Assembly (NCBI RefSeq): GCF_019655055.1
Contig: NZ_BPFA01000031.1
Coordinates: forward strand, 1 to 61,655
DNA from: Shewanella sp. MBTL60-112-B2
GTDB lineage: Bacteria > Pseudomonadota > Gammaproteobacteria > Enterobacterales > Shewanellaceae
Reading direction: 5' to 3'
Length of the DNA: 61,655 nt
A model generated the notes under the pieces. That model was not told where the DNA came from. It made no database searches and saw only the letters and a list, made by a program, of their open reading frames with translations. Position 1 is the first letter of the stretch. The number at the start of each line of letters is the position of its first letter. This document shows, one piece after another, positions 41,961 through 51,569 of the stretch. The position numbers were made by a program, and so were the translations under genes.

Positions 41961-44678
41961 ATGACTGATCTGGCTTCATCTATAACACCAATTAATATTG
42001 AAGACGAATTAAAGAATTCATACTTAGATTACGCTATGAGTGTAATCGTTGGCCGTGCATTGCCTGACGTTCGTGACGGTTTAAAACCGGTACATCGCCG
42101 CGTGCTTTTTGCCATGAGCGAATTGAAAAACGACTGGAACAAGCCTTATAAAAAGTCTGCCCGTGTCGTTGGTGACGTAATCGGTAAATATCACCCGCAT
42201 GGTGACACTGCTGTATATGACACAATCGTTCGTTTGGCTCAGCCTTTCTCTATGCGTTACCCACTTATCGATGGTCAAGGTAACTTCGGTTCTGTCGACG
42301 GTGACGCTGCAGCTGCAATGCGTTATACCGAAATCCGTATGGACAAGGTTGCTCACCAGTTACTTGCTGATTTAGAAAAAGAAACAGTAGATTTTGTGCC
42401 TAACTACGATGGCACTGAGTTTATTCCTGCCGTTCTGCCAACGCGTATTCCAACACTGCTTGTGAATGGTTCGTCAGGTATTGCGGTTGGTATGGCTACA
42501 AACATTCCGCCACATAACTTGAATGAAGTTATCAGTGGTTGTTTAGCGCTAATCGAAGACCCAGCATTATCTATCGAACAATTGATGGAATATATTCCTG
42601 GTCCTGACTTCCCAACTGCTGCGATTATTAATGGCCGTAAAGGCATTATCGATGCGTATAAAACTGGCCGTGGCCGTGCTGTTATGCGTGCTCGTGCAGA
42701 AATTGAAGAAGAGAACAACCGTGAGCGCATTATTGTTCACGAGATCCCATACCAGGTTAACAAAGCGCGTCTGATTGAAAAAATCGCCGAGCTTGTTAAA
42801 GATAAAAAGATTGAAGGTATTAGCGGTCTACGCGACGAGTCTGATAAAGACGGTATGCGTATTGTTATCGAGATCAAGCGTGGTGAAGTGGGCGAAGTTG
42901 TTCTAAACAACCTTTACGCACAAACACAAATGCAGTGCTCTTTTGGTATCAACATGGTTGCACTGACCAATGGTCAGCCAAAACTATTTAACTTAAAAGA
43001 GATGCTAGAGTGCTTTATTCTTCACCGCCGTGAAGTGGTTACTCGCCGTACTGTATTTGAATTACGTAAAGCTCGTGAACGCGCACATATTCTTGAAGCG
43101 TTAGCGGTAGCACTAGCAAACATCGACCCAATTATTGCGCTTATTAAAGCATCTCCAACTCCAGCTGAAGCGAAAGTGAAGCTAGTTGCAGAAGGTTGGG
43201 AACTTGGCCATGTTAAAGGCATGCTTGAAAAAGCTGGCGATGATGCGGCTCGTCCTGAATGGCTAGAGCCTGAATTTGGTATTCGCGACGATAAGTACTA
43301 CCTGACAGAGCAACAAGCTCAAGCAATTCTGGAACTACGTCTACACCGTCTAACCGGTTTAGAACATGATAAGATCATTGCTGAATACGAAGAGCTACTA
43401 GAAATCATCGCAGCACTACTATTTATTCTTGGTAGCCCGCAGCGTTTGATGGAAGTGATTAAAGAAGAGCTTGAAGAAGTTCTAGCTAATTTCGGTGACG
43501 AGCGTCGTACAGTTATTAACGCTAACGAAGTTGATATGAGTCTTGAAGACCTTATCAATGAAGAAGATGTAGTAGTTACGCTTTCACACCTTGGTTATGC
43601 AAAGTATCAAGCACTAACTGATTACCAAGCTCAGCGCCGTGGCGGTAAGGGTAAAGCAGCGACTAAAGTTAAGGACGAAGATTTCGTTGAAAAGCTTTTG
43701 GTTGCTAACACTCATGACACCATTTTGTGCTTCTCTGACTTCGGTAAGATGTACTGGTTGAAAGTTTACCAGTTGCCATTGGCTAGCCGTACTGCTCGTG
43801 GCCGTCCAATTGTTAACTTGTTACCGTTAGCAGAGGGTGAGCGTATTACTGCGATTCTACCTGTACGTGAATATGCTGAAGATAAGTACATTATCATGGC
43901 AACATCACACGGTACGGTTAAGAAAACAGCTCTAACGGCTTATAGCAACCCACGTGCAAACGGTATTATCGCTGTAAACCTGAAAGATGGCGATCAGTTG
44001 ATTGGCGTTGACATTACCGATGGTAACGACGATATCATGCTGTTCTCTAACGAAGGTAAAGTGGTTCGCTTTAACGAGAAAGCTCGTAGCTCTGAAACTG
44101 GTGAAGTGAAAATTGATCCAGAAACAGGCGAAGAAGTTATCGCGCTTCGTGCAATGGGTCGTACAGCGACTGGTGTTCGTGGTATTAAGCTAGAAGATGG
44201 TCAAACTGTTGTATCGCTAATTGTACCTAAGGGTGAGGGCGATATCTTAACTGTGACTGAGAACGGTTATGGTAAGCGTACTGATTTAGCAGAATACCCA
44301 GCGAAGAGCCGTGGTACTAAAGGTGTTGTTTCTATCAAGGTTAGCGAACGTAACGGCGCCGTAGTTGGTGCAGTACAAGTTGGCGAAAATGATGAGATAA
44401 TGCTGATCAGTAACAAAGGTACTTTAGTACGTACTCCAGCTACTGGCGTATCAAGCATTGGTCGTAACACTCAAGGTGTGACCATTATCCGTACCGCTGA
44501 AGATGAGAAAGTTGTTGGTCTTCAACGTATCGATGAGATTCAAGTTCCTGAAGTTGAGCTTGATGAAGAGGGTAACCCTATCATCAATGAAGGTACTGCG
44601 GAAACGGAAGTGGCAGCAGAAGCAGAAGCTGTTAATACCGGATCTGAAGTGACTGAAACTCCAAAAACGGAAGATTAA
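41961..44678 (+). CDS. gyrA: DNA gyrase subunit A
   Basis: 905 residues, slightly longer than E. coli (875) because of an acidic C-terminal tail rich in Glu, Ala and Thr. N-terminal winged-helix and tower carry the active Tyr in AAMRYTE. The quinolone-determining region reads HPHGDTAVYD, so the position equal to E. coli Ser83 is Thr. The GyrA box QRRGGKGK is near residue 560, and six C-terminal blades wrap DNA. With GyrB it introduces negative supercoils. Terminator at 44712. Confidence 0.98.
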   Translation: MTDLASSITPINIEDELKNSYLDYAMSVIVGRALPDVRDGLKPVHRRVLFAMSELKNDWNKPYKKSARVVGDVIGKYHPHGDTAVYDTIVRLAQPFSMRYPLIDGQGNFGSVDGDAAAAMRYTEIRMDKVAHQLLADLEKETVDFVPNYDGTEFIPAVLPTRIPTLLVNGSSGIAVGMATNIPPHNLNEVISGCLALIEDPALSIEQLMEYIPGPDFPTAAIINGRKGIIDAYKTGRGRAVMRARAEIEEENNRERIIVHEIPYQVNKARLIEKIAELVKDKKIEGISGLRDESDKDGMRIVIEIKRGEVGEVVLNNLYAQTQMQCSFGINMVALTNGQPKLFNLKEMLECFILHRREVVTRRTVFELRKARERAHILEALAVALANIDPIIALIKASPTPAEAKVKLVAEGWELGHVKGMLEKAGDDAARPEWLEPEFGIRDDKYYLTEQQAQAILELRLHRLTGLEHDKIIAEYEELLEIIAALLFILGSPQRLMEVIKEELEEVLANFGDERRTVINANEVDMSLEDLINEEDVVVTLSHLGYAKYQALTDYQAQRRGGKGKAATKVKDEDFVEKLLVANTHDTILCFSDFGKMYWLKVYQLPLASRTARGRPIVNLLPLAEGERITAILPVREYAEDKYIIMATSHGTVKKTALTAYSNPRANGIIAVNLKDGDQLIGVDITDGNDDIMLFSNEGKVVRFNEKARSSETGEVKIDPETGEEVIALRAMGRTATGVRGIKLEDGQTVVSLIVPKGEGDILTVTENGYGKRTDLAEYPAKSRGTKGVVSIKVSERNGAVVGAVQVGENDEIMLISNKGTLVRTPATGVSSIGRNTQGVTIIRTAEDEKVVGLQRIDEIQVPEVELDEEGNPIINEGTAETEVAAEAEAVNTGSEVTETPKTED

Positions 44679-44711
44679 TATTCATCAAACAAGATGAAGT
44701 ATTAATTTGAT

Positions 44712-44742
44712 AAAAAAGGATGCCATTGGCATCCTTTTTTGT
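44712..44742 (+). terminator. Terminator of gyrA
   Basis: AAAAAAGGATGCC and GGCATCCTTTTTT form a strong stem with a short loop and T-run. Confidence 0.95.
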
Positions 44743-44875
44743 TTTCAGTGACCCATCCTTAATAACGTTGACACTTTTCAAAACCTGAAGACCTCAAAGC
44801 TTCAAAGTTTCAAAGCCCTTAAGTCAATAATTCAGTAAGTCAGTAGGATTTTTACTAATGCCTAGAAAGATAAAG

Positions 44876-44902
44876 CCACCTACTTCAGTAGGTGGATTTT
44901 TT
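44876..44902. terminator. Hairpin between gyrA and the serine hydrolase gene
   Basis: CCACCTACT and AGTAGGTGG form a 9-bp stem with a 2-base loop. A T-run follows on the plus strand and a weaker one on the minus strand, so it may stop transcription from both convergent genes. Confidence 0.7.
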
Positions 44903-45005
44903 ACAATGCTAGCTTAAAGTTAACTGTGTTTGAGAGTTATACGATTTGGGCGTAGCAGCAATCAATTTGATGCTTCCCGTTTGTCGTTTAAGACTGAGTA
45001 GAAAA

Positions 45006-46163
45006 TTACTTACCTACCTTGTCAGCTCTTTTAAAGGCATCTCGCCAAAACTGTGCACTTAACTTAGCGATGACTCTGGACTCGCCGTTTAATAGCATTG
45101 CCATACCTATGTTGAGTTCTGGTGAGTAGGAGATCTCTGCTACATAACCAGATACCCAGCCAGCATGATAGATAAGTGGTCGTCCGTTGAACTCATATAC
45201 TCGCCAACCTTTACCGTAATGGGCACTGTCGAGGAAAGGACGCCAATCTCTTCGGCGTAACTCTTTGGTCGTCTTAACGCCTGGCGTAGTAATGTCTTCT
45301 ATTAAACTTGCAGACAGTACTTCGGGGTTTTGGCCTAAGTTAGCCATTAACCATTTTGAAAGGTCGGTAATACTCGCGTTGACGCCTGCTGCTGGTGCTA
45401 GCTGATAATAGTTTGGTTTAACTTTTACCTGTTGAAACCCTGATTTGGTTTTGACGTGGGGTTCCGCTCGATTGCTTTCATTTAGAAAAGCATCGAAGCC
45501 CACTGAGGCTGTACTCATACTTAATGGTGCAAAGATCCGTTTCTGAATAAAGTTTGCGTAGCTGAAAGTTGATTGTTGTTCTATGGCTTCTTTGATAAAT
45601 GAAAACGCTACATTTTGATATCCATAGCAGAGCCCCGGCTGGCAAATCGGGGTGAGCTCATCGAACTTGCTAACAATCTTGTTGAGATTAACATTAGCGT
45701 TAACTAAGTTGTCGTAGCTATTGGGCATTAAGCCAGTACTATGACCAATGATATGGCCTAAATTAATCTGTTTTGCGTTTTGTTGATCCGCCAAAGTAAA
45801 TTTTGGTAAATAACTAATAATAGGCTGTTGCCAATCCATCTTGCCTTCTTCGACTAACATGGATGCAAGTGTACCGGCGAAGGTTTTAGAGACTGAGGCG
45901 AGCCTAAATACGGTGTCCGCATCTATCTTTTGGCTACTATTTTTGCTTCTTTTGCCATAGGTGCCTAACTCTAAGACATTATCAGCTTCAACGATTACGA
46001 AAGCGCCGCCAGGAAGCTTGTTTTTTGTTAGCTCATGATTAAAACGTTTTTTGAAACTATTTGAAAGATCAGTATATTCGGACTCTGCTGCAGACGCTTG
46101 CACAAGCGTAAGCAAAGACCCAATAGATAAAGAGCTGATCAAAAGGAAAGACTTTAAAAACAT
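45006..46163 (-). CDS. Serine hydrolase, beta-lactamase/penicillin-binding-like family
   Basis: About 385 residues from the ATG at 46163 (GGA 7 bases upstream); an ATG at 46175 adds four. Signal peptide with cleavage near VQASAAES. The class C/esterase EstB fold is shown by SVSK in RLASVSKTFAG (nucleophile Ser and Lys), YGYQN (YxN) and the third motif HAG in IYHAGWVSG. It may be a D-alanyl peptidase-like enzyme, esterase or weak beta-lactamase. The motif set does not show which, and no ampR-like regulator is adjacent. Confidence 0.85.
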   Translation of the reverse strand: MFLKSFLLISSLSIGSLLTLVQASAAESEYTDLSNSFKKRFNHELTKNKLPGGAFVIVEADNVLELGTYGKRSKNSSQKIDADTVFRLASVSKTFAGTLASMLVEEGKMDWQQPIISYLPKFTLADQQNAKQINLGHIIGHSTGLMPNSYDNLVNANVNLNKIVSKFDELTPICQPGLCYGYQNVAFSFIKEAIEQQSTFSYANFIQKRIFAPLSMSTASVGFDAFLNESNRAEPHVKTKSGFQQVKVKPNYYQLAPAAGVNASITDLSKWLMANLGQNPEVLSASLIEDITTPGVKTTKELRRRDWRPFLDSAHYGKGWRVYEFNGRPLIYHAGWVSGYVAEISYSPELNIGMAMLLNGESRVIAKLSAQFWRDAFKRADKVGK

Positions 46164-46509
46164 GTATAAATCCAATGTGCCGCTATAGCGGTCTGTTTAG
46201 TATTTTTTGCGACTTAAAGTACTAACAATAGATGTTAACCTAGGAACATATTCGTTGTTGTTAAGTACAAAGCCTTAGTGCAAGAGAGCATGAAGACTTG
46301 ATAATTACTAACATTTCGCCTCTAACACTAACCTGAGCAGTATTTTAACCATAATGTTAGCAAAAGCAGATATTAAAATTCAAAAATAGTGAATTGATAT
46401 GGCTTGGTTTATGTGATTTTTTAATGTTAGCTGCCAAATAGTTGGGATATACTGATTGTAATAAATAATACCCTAATGTTTTTACTGATAATAATAGAAG
46501 GACAATACT
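46164..46509. other. Divergent promoter region upstream of serC
   Basis: About 345 AT-rich bases between the serine hydrolase gene and serC. AATGTTAGC occurs twice (near 46352 and 46422). It presumably holds both promoters, but no hexamer pair was convincing. A CTATAGCGG/CCGCTATAG-like palindrome lies near 46180-46192. Confidence 0.3.
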
Positions 46510-47601
46510 GTGAGCGCGATTTTCAACTTCTGTGCAGGCCCAGCCATGCTCCCACCTGCTGTAATGCAAAAGGCTCAGAAAGAACTGTTAAACTGGAATG
46601 GCCTAGGTATTTCCGTAATGGAAATAAGTCATCGTAGTAAGGAGTTCATCGCGTTAACTGAGCAAGCAGAAGCGAATTTGCGTGCGCTGATGGAGATCCC
46701 ATCAAATTATCATGTGCTGTTTATGCATGGTGGTGGTCGTGGCCAATTCTCTGCTGTTGTGAATAATTTTCTTGGTAATAACGGCAAAGCGCTTTATTTA
46801 GTTGATGGTAGCTGGTCTAAGGCAGCGGTTGAAGAAGCTGAAAAGCTCGCAGGTAAGAGCAATGTGGATAGCATTGAGCTTGTGAAGGAGGTTAATGGCT
46901 TAAATCAAGTCGTTATACCGGACTTAACTCAGATTGATAAAGATTATCGTTATGTTCATTACTGTCCAAATGAGACGGTTGATGGTATCGAAATTTTTGA
47001 TAACATCAATAGTCCATGGCCTGTGATTGCCGATATGTCTTCTAATATATTATCGCGTAAAATTGACGTAAGCCAATTCGGTTTGATTTATGCTGGGGCG
47101 CAGAAGAACATTGGGCCATCAGGTTTAAGTATCGTAATTGTCCGTGATGATATGTTGGCTCTGCCAAGTTTGCCGCAATCTTCTATCATGGATTATCGTT
47201 TGGCGGTTGAAAATGATTCTATGTATAACACGCCTCCGACTTTTGCATGGTACTTAGCGGCCGAAGTGTTTGCTTGGCTTGAGCAAGTCGGTGGAGTAGC
47301 CGAGATGGAAAAACTCAATATTGAAAAGGCTAAGCGCCTTTATGAGTGCATCGATGAGCTAGATTTCTATGTTAGTGGTGTGGCAAAAGAAAATCGCAGC
47401 CGTATGAATGTGACATTCCAATTGACCAATCCTCAGCTAGATAGTCAGTTTTTAGCCGAGGCTCAAGCTGCCGGCTTAGTGGCGTTAAAAGGGCACCGTA
47501 GTGTGGGTGGTATGCGAGCGAGTCTATATAATGCTATGCCGTTAGCGGGTGTAGAAGCTTTAGTCGGATTTATGAAAACCTTTGCGGCGAACAATGCTTA
47601 A
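46510..47601 (+). CDS. serC: Phosphoserine aminotransferase
   Basis: 363 residues with a GTG start, AAGGA 7 bases upstream. Begins IFNFCAGPAMLP as in the family. GISVMEISHRS, MHGGGRGQF, the VHYCPNETVDG and ADMSSNILSR segments, and the PLP lysine in YAGAQKNIGPSGL are intact. It makes phosphoserine for serine synthesis and also acts in pyridoxal phosphate synthesis. In many gammaproteobacteria it is near aroA, as here. Terminator shared with the convergent aminotransferase gene. Confidence 0.97.
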   Translation: MSAIFNFCAGPAMLPPAVMQKAQKELLNWNGLGISVMEISHRSKEFIALTEQAEANLRALMEIPSNYHVLFMHGGGRGQFSAVVNNFLGNNGKALYLVDGSWSKAAVEEAEKLAGKSNVDSIELVKEVNGLNQVVIPDLTQIDKDYRYVHYCPNETVDGIEIFDNINSPWPVIADMSSNILSRKIDVSQFGLIYAGAQKNIGPSGLSIVIVRDDMLALPSLPQSSIMDYRLAVENDSMYNTPPTFAWYLAAEVFAWLEQVGGVAEMEKLNIEKAKRLYECIDELDFYVSGVAKENRSRMNVTFQLTNPQLDSQFLAEAQAAGLVALKGHRSVGGMRASLYNAMPLAGVEALVGFMKTFAANNA

Positions 47602-47631
47602 ACACATTCTTGGACGAGACAATTAGCCTAA

Positions 47632-47665
47632 AAAAAGCCGACATATAAAAGTGTCGGCTTTTTTA
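47632..47665. terminator. Bidirectional terminator between serC and the aminotransferase gene
   Basis: AAAAAGCCGACA and TGTCGGCTTTTT form a 12-bp stem with A/T tails on both sides, suited to both convergent genes. Confidence 0.92.
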
Positions 47666-47717
47666 TTGCTGTAATCGCATAACACCAGCGGATAGCCTTT
47701 GTTAGAAACTACTTAGG

Positions 47718-48911
47718 TTAGCAGATTACTTTGGCAATCGACTCGGCTAGGTAATCAACATTGCCTGTGCCAATACCCGCGATACTGATCCGGCTAGAAT
47801 CTACCATGTATACACTATAATGTTCTTGCAGCTCGGTTACTTGAGCTGGGGTGATCCCAAGAAAAGAGAACATACCTTTTTGCTCTGCGATAAAATCAAA
47901 GTTACGTTGCACGCCTTTTTCTTTTAGCTTGTTAACCAGCATTGCTCGATTGCTATTAATGCGTTCACGCATCACTTTAAGTTCATCTAGCCATTCTTGT
48001 TTGAGCTCATCTGAACCTAGTATCGTTTCAACAATCGCAGCGCCGTGGGCTGGAGGCATTGAGTAGATACAACGGACGACATACAAGAGTACAGAAAAAG
48101 CAATGTCTGCTCGGGTTGAATCGCGGCCTATGATAGTGCAGGCGCCAATTCGCTCACGATATAACCCGAAATTTTTCGAACATGAACTGCATAGGATCAT
48201 ATTATTAACCGATGCTGCCATCTTCCTTACGCCATAAGCATCTTCAGCTACGCCGTCACCAAAACCTTGATAGGCCATATCGATAAGCGGAGTAAAACCT
48301 TTGTCGGCAGTTAATGCGATGATTTCATCCCATTGCTTCGGGGTTAAATCCATACCACTTGGGTTATGACAACATGCATGTAGCAGCACAACATCATCTG
48401 AACTCACTTGTGACAAGGCAGCTTTCATTTCATCAAACTTTAATGATTTAGCATCGTAGTCATAGTAAGGGTAGGTCTTGACGGTAATACCTGCAGCTTC
48501 AAATAATCCAGTGTGATTTGCCCATGTCGGATCGCTGACCCACAAAACAGCATTTGGGTTGCAGCGTTTAATAAAGTCGGCAGCGACTCTTAACGCTCCC
48601 GTACCGCCTGGCGTCGAGACTGTGCGGACTCGGTTAGCTAGAATTGCTGGGTTATCTATACCAAATGCCAGTTCAGACATAAGGCGATTAAAGTCGGCAG
48701 AACCTGTAGGGCCGATGTAAACTTTTGTTGACTCGGTGTCTAATCGGAATTTCTCAGCCTTTTTCACACAAGAGAGAATAGGCGTATGACCTGACTCATC
48801 TTTATAAACACCTACGCCTAGATCGACTTTTTGAGGCTGAGTATCCTCGCGATATTTAGTGAGCAAGCCTAAGATGGGATCGGCAGGCATAGCGGTTAAT
48901 TTGTTGAACAT
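47718..48911 (-). CDS. Aspartate/aromatic amino acid aminotransferase
   Basis: 397 residues from the ATG at 48911 (GAGGTAA 8 bases upstream); an ORF start 18 codons earlier is rejected because the family begins near MFxxLTAMPADPILGL. PLP enzyme of fold type I: GVYKDESGHTPIL, GPTGSADFNRL, HACCHNPSGMDLT, MAYQGFGDG and the PLP lysine in CSSCSKNFGLYRERIGA. It could be AspC or TyrB, which sequence inspection does not separate; proximity to aroA would suit aromatic synthesis. Confidence 0.93.
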   Translation of the reverse strand: MFNKLTAMPADPILGLLTKYREDTQPQKVDLGVGVYKDESGHTPILSCVKKAEKFRLDTESTKVYIGPTGSADFNRLMSELAFGIDNPAILANRVRTVSTPGGTGALRVAADFIKRCNPNAVLWVSDPTWANHTGLFEAAGITVKTYPYYDYDAKSLKFDEMKAALSQVSSDDVVLLHACCHNPSGMDLTPKQWDEIIALTADKGFTPLIDMAYQGFGDGVAEDAYGVRKMAASVNNMILCSSCSKNFGLYRERIGACTIIGRDSTRADIAFSVLLYVVRCIYSMPPAHGAAIVETILGSDELKQEWLDELKVMRERINSNRAMLVNKLKEKGVQRNFDFIAEQKGMFSFLGITPAQVTELQEHYSVYMVDSSRISIAGIGTGNVDYLAESIAKVIC

Positions 48912-49319
48912 GTCTGAGATTACCTCTTTTGTTATCGGCAAGTTTTCAGCCGTTGTCGTTATCAACTTAGAGTAACTTAATAAATGTAAAAATGAATAGG
49001 ATTAGTAATAATATTCATCACATCAAGATCCGGCAATTAATAGTTCCACTCAATTTATTGCATAAAAAATAGCCCTTCAATGGCAAGCTTAAACTATGAC
49101 TTATCGATACTTGAGAAGATTTCGTCTATTAAAGGTCGATTTTAATAAAAAAGTGTTGAATCCTTCGGCTCAATGAGTAATTTTATAACTACGAAGTTCA
49201 AACAAACGCTCAGTTGACGGTCATTTTGTCGTGGTGGCCGCATTACGTCTTCTAGCATGAACATCTACTGTTAACCCGCGGGCGAGTTTGACCCCCGCAG
49301 CAATAATAAGAAGTATGCA
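48912..49319. other. Promoter region upstream of aroA and the aminotransferase gene
   Basis: About 400 bases between divergent genes. A short GC stem (GCGGG at 49278 and CCCGC ending 49298) lies 21 bases before the aroA start and might affect its translation. No repeat, RNA gene or clear operator was seen. Confidence 0.35.
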
Positions 49320-50600
49320 ATGAATCAATTACGATTAGAGCCGATCAAACAAGTATCAGGTACCATTAATATTCCTGGTTCGAAAAGTATTTCAAATCGT
49401 GCTTTATTATTGGCAACTCTTGCCGAAGGCACCACGACACTCACCAATTTACTGGACTCAGATGATATTCGCTATATGTTGGCATCTCTGAAGCAGTTAG
49501 GTGTCAATTACCGTCTATCTCAGAACAATACTGTTTGTGAATTAGACGGATTAGCAGGGCCATTAAACGCGAGTGAAGCGCAAACCCTATTTTTAGGTAA
49601 TGCCGGAACGGCAATGCGTCCTTTGTGCGCAGCGTTAACACTAGGGCAAGGTGATTTCACATTAACGGGTGAGCCACGTATGGAAGAGCGTCCTATTGGC
49701 GATCTTGTCGATGCGTTACGTCAACTTGGTGCCGAAGTCAGTTATTTAAAGAATGATGGCTTTCCACCTTTAAGCATCGCTGCTACGGGTTTAAACGGTG
49801 GCAACGTCGAAATTGCAGGCGATTTATCTAGCCAGTTTTTAACAGCATTGCTTATGGTTGCTCCCTTAGCTAAAGGTGACGTGAATATTCAGATTAAGGG
49901 CGAGTTAGTCTCTAAACCTTATATTGATATTACACTTGCTTTGATGGCGCAGTTTGGCGTTGAAGTTCAAAACAATAATTACGCTTCGTTTATTATCAAA
50001 GCGGGTCAGCGTTATGTTTCGCCAGGCAAAGTGTTAGTTGAAGGCGATGCATCGTCCGCATCATACTTTCTTGCTGCGGGCGCTATTCAAGGCGGTGAAG
50101 TCAAAGTTACTGGTGTTGGCAAGTTATCGATTCAGGGCGATGTAAAGTTTGCTGATGTGCTCGAACAGATGGGCGCTGAAATAGAGTGGGGCGATGACTA
50201 CATTATTTCTCGTGGAGCAAAGCTAAACGCTGTCGATTTAGACATGAATCATATCCCTGATGCCGCTATGACTATCGCAACGACGGCGCTATTTGCGACC
50301 GGCACAACCCATATTCGTAATATTTACAATTGGCGTATTAAGGAAACCGATCGCTTAGCTGCAATGGCGACTGAACTGAGAAAAGTGGGGGCAATTGTCG
50401 ATGAAGGCCACGATTACATCAGTGTAACCCCACCGGCAGAATTAAACACTGCAGCCATTGATACCTATAACGATCACCGTATGGCAATGTGTTTCTCTAT
50501 GCTAGCGTTTGCCGACTGTGGCATTACCATTAATGAGCCCGAGTGCACCTCTAAAACGTTCCCTGATTATTTTAATCAATTTAATGCACTTGCTAGATGA
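49320..50600 (+). CDS. aroA: 5-enolpyruvylshikimate-3-phosphate synthase
   Basis: 426 residues, the class I EPSPS length. PGSKSISNRALLLATLAEG, FLGNAGTAMRPL, GEPRMEERPIGDLVDALR, EGDASSASYFLAAG and NIYNWRIKETDRLAAM are all intact. It joins PEP and shikimate-3-phosphate on the way to chorismate. The sensitive LFLGNAGTAMRP form (Gly and Pro kept) suggests a normal glyphosate-type class I enzyme. An inverted repeat follows at 50629. Confidence 0.98.
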   Translation: MNQLRLEPIKQVSGTINIPGSKSISNRALLLATLAEGTTTLTNLLDSDDIRYMLASLKQLGVNYRLSQNNTVCELDGLAGPLNASEAQTLFLGNAGTAMRPLCAALTLGQGDFTLTGEPRMEERPIGDLVDALRQLGAEVSYLKNDGFPPLSIAATGLNGGNVEIAGDLSSQFLTALLMVAPLAKGDVNIQIKGELVSKPYIDITLALMAQFGVEVQNNNYASFIIKAGQRYVSPGKVLVEGDASSASYFLAAGAIQGGEVKVTGVGKLSIQGDVKFADVLEQMGAEIEWGDDYIISRGAKLNAVDLDMNHIPDAAMTIATTALFATGTTHIRNIYNWRIKETDRLAAMATELRKVGAIVDEGHDYISVTPPAELNTAAIDTYNDHRMAMCFSMLAFADCGITINEPECTSKTFPDYFNQFNALAR

Positions 50601-50628
50601 GCGTAAACCCCAACAAGCAGTAATATGC

Positions 50629-50656
50629 TTCAGGTTGACCATGGTTAACCTGAAGC
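50629..50656 (+). terminator. Hairpin after aroA, possible terminator
   Basis: CTTCAGGTT and AACCTGAAG form a 9-bp stem. No proper T-run follows, so termination may be partial or Rho-dependent, with some readthrough to cmk. Confidence 0.5.
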
Positions 50657-50779
50657 TTTGCTGAACCAAGTTCCCGAATATTTGAAGTTTTTGCCGCTTT
50701 CTTAAGTTACATGGTTTATAATGCGCGCGCTCATTTTTCGGTTATATCAAGGAAGATGGAATTTCTTGTGGAGGATTTT

Positions 50780-51472
50780 ATGTCAGAAAGGGCGCCTGTT
50801 GTCACTGTTGACGGCCCAAGCGGTGCGGGAAAAGGTACTATTAGTCAGTTACTTGCTGAGCGATTAGGTTACAAGTTACTCGATAGTGGTGCAATTTACC
50901 GCGTATTAGCGTTAGCTGCTATTCATCACAATGTAGAACTAGATAATGAAGAAGCGTTAACATTACTTGCTGCACATTTGGACGTGCAGTTCGTGACGGG
51001 TAATGAAAGTAAAGGTATTAAAGTTGTATTAGAGGGTGAAGATGTCTCGATTACGATACGTAGTCAAGAATGCTCTAATGCAGCATCAAAAGTAGCGGCG
51101 TTCCCAAGAGTAAGGGAAGCGTTACTACGACGTCAGCGTGCTTTTGCTGAAGCACCTGGTTTGATCGCTGATGGTCGTGATATGGGCACTGTGGTTTTCC
51201 CTGCGACGCCAGCTAAATTGTTTTTAACGGCGACGGCGGAAGAAAGGGCGCAAAGACGCTATAATCAGTTGCAGGACAAGGGCTTCGATGTTAATATCGA
51301 TCAACTTTTGTCTGAGATAAAAGAGCGTGACGACCGCGATATGAATCGTAGCGTCGCTCCTTTGGTGCCTGCCGAAGACGCTTTAGTCATCGATACGACC
51401 AATATAAACATTGAAGATGTGTTGGACTTAGCGCTAACCCATATTCACCAAAAGCTCCAAGTACCGGCGTAA
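50780..51472 (+). CDS. cmk: Cytidylate kinase
   Basis: 230 residues from the ATG at 50780 with GGAGG 5 bases upstream; an ORF start 23 codons earlier is rejected. P-loop VDGPSGAGKGTISQLLAE at residues 9-26, YRVLALAA, the DGRDMGTVVFP CMP-binding site, LTATAEERAQRRYNQL lid, and DDRDMNRSVAPL. It phosphorylates CMP and dCMP. Located before rpsA as in most gammaproteobacteria. Confidence 0.98.
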   Translation: MSERAPVVTVDGPSGAGKGTISQLLAERLGYKLLDSGAIYRVLALAAIHHNVELDNEEALTLLAAHLDVQFVTGNESKGIKVVLEGEDVSITIRSQECSNAASKVAAFPRVREALLRRQRAFAEAPGLIADGRDMGTVVFPATPAKLFLTATAEERAQRRYNQLQDKGFDVNIDQLLSEIKERDDRDMNRSVAPLVPAEDALVIDTTNINIEDVLDLALTHIHQKLQVPA

Positions 51473-51569
51473 GCGGGTACTTAACTATTTGCCCCAAGGA
51501 TGAGGCAAATTATTATACTGACTCCACGTCCAGGATGGTCCGTGGTTTATTAAAGAAAGTAACTTAAAC
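51473..51569 (+). promoter_or_regulatory. rpsA leader with hairpins
   Basis: The cmk-rpsA gap holds a small stem near 51462-51484 (AGTACC / GGTACTT) and a second one, CCACG / CGTGG, around a loop containing AGGATGG (51522-51545). The rpsA leader of E. coli folds into hairpins with GGA loops that S1 uses for autoregulation. The resemblance here is only general. Confidence 0.4.

Noticed and set aside
49315..49323. Two-codon minicistron (ATG CAA TGA) overlapping the aroA start
   Set aside because: Could be chance; no independent ribosome site and no known role.
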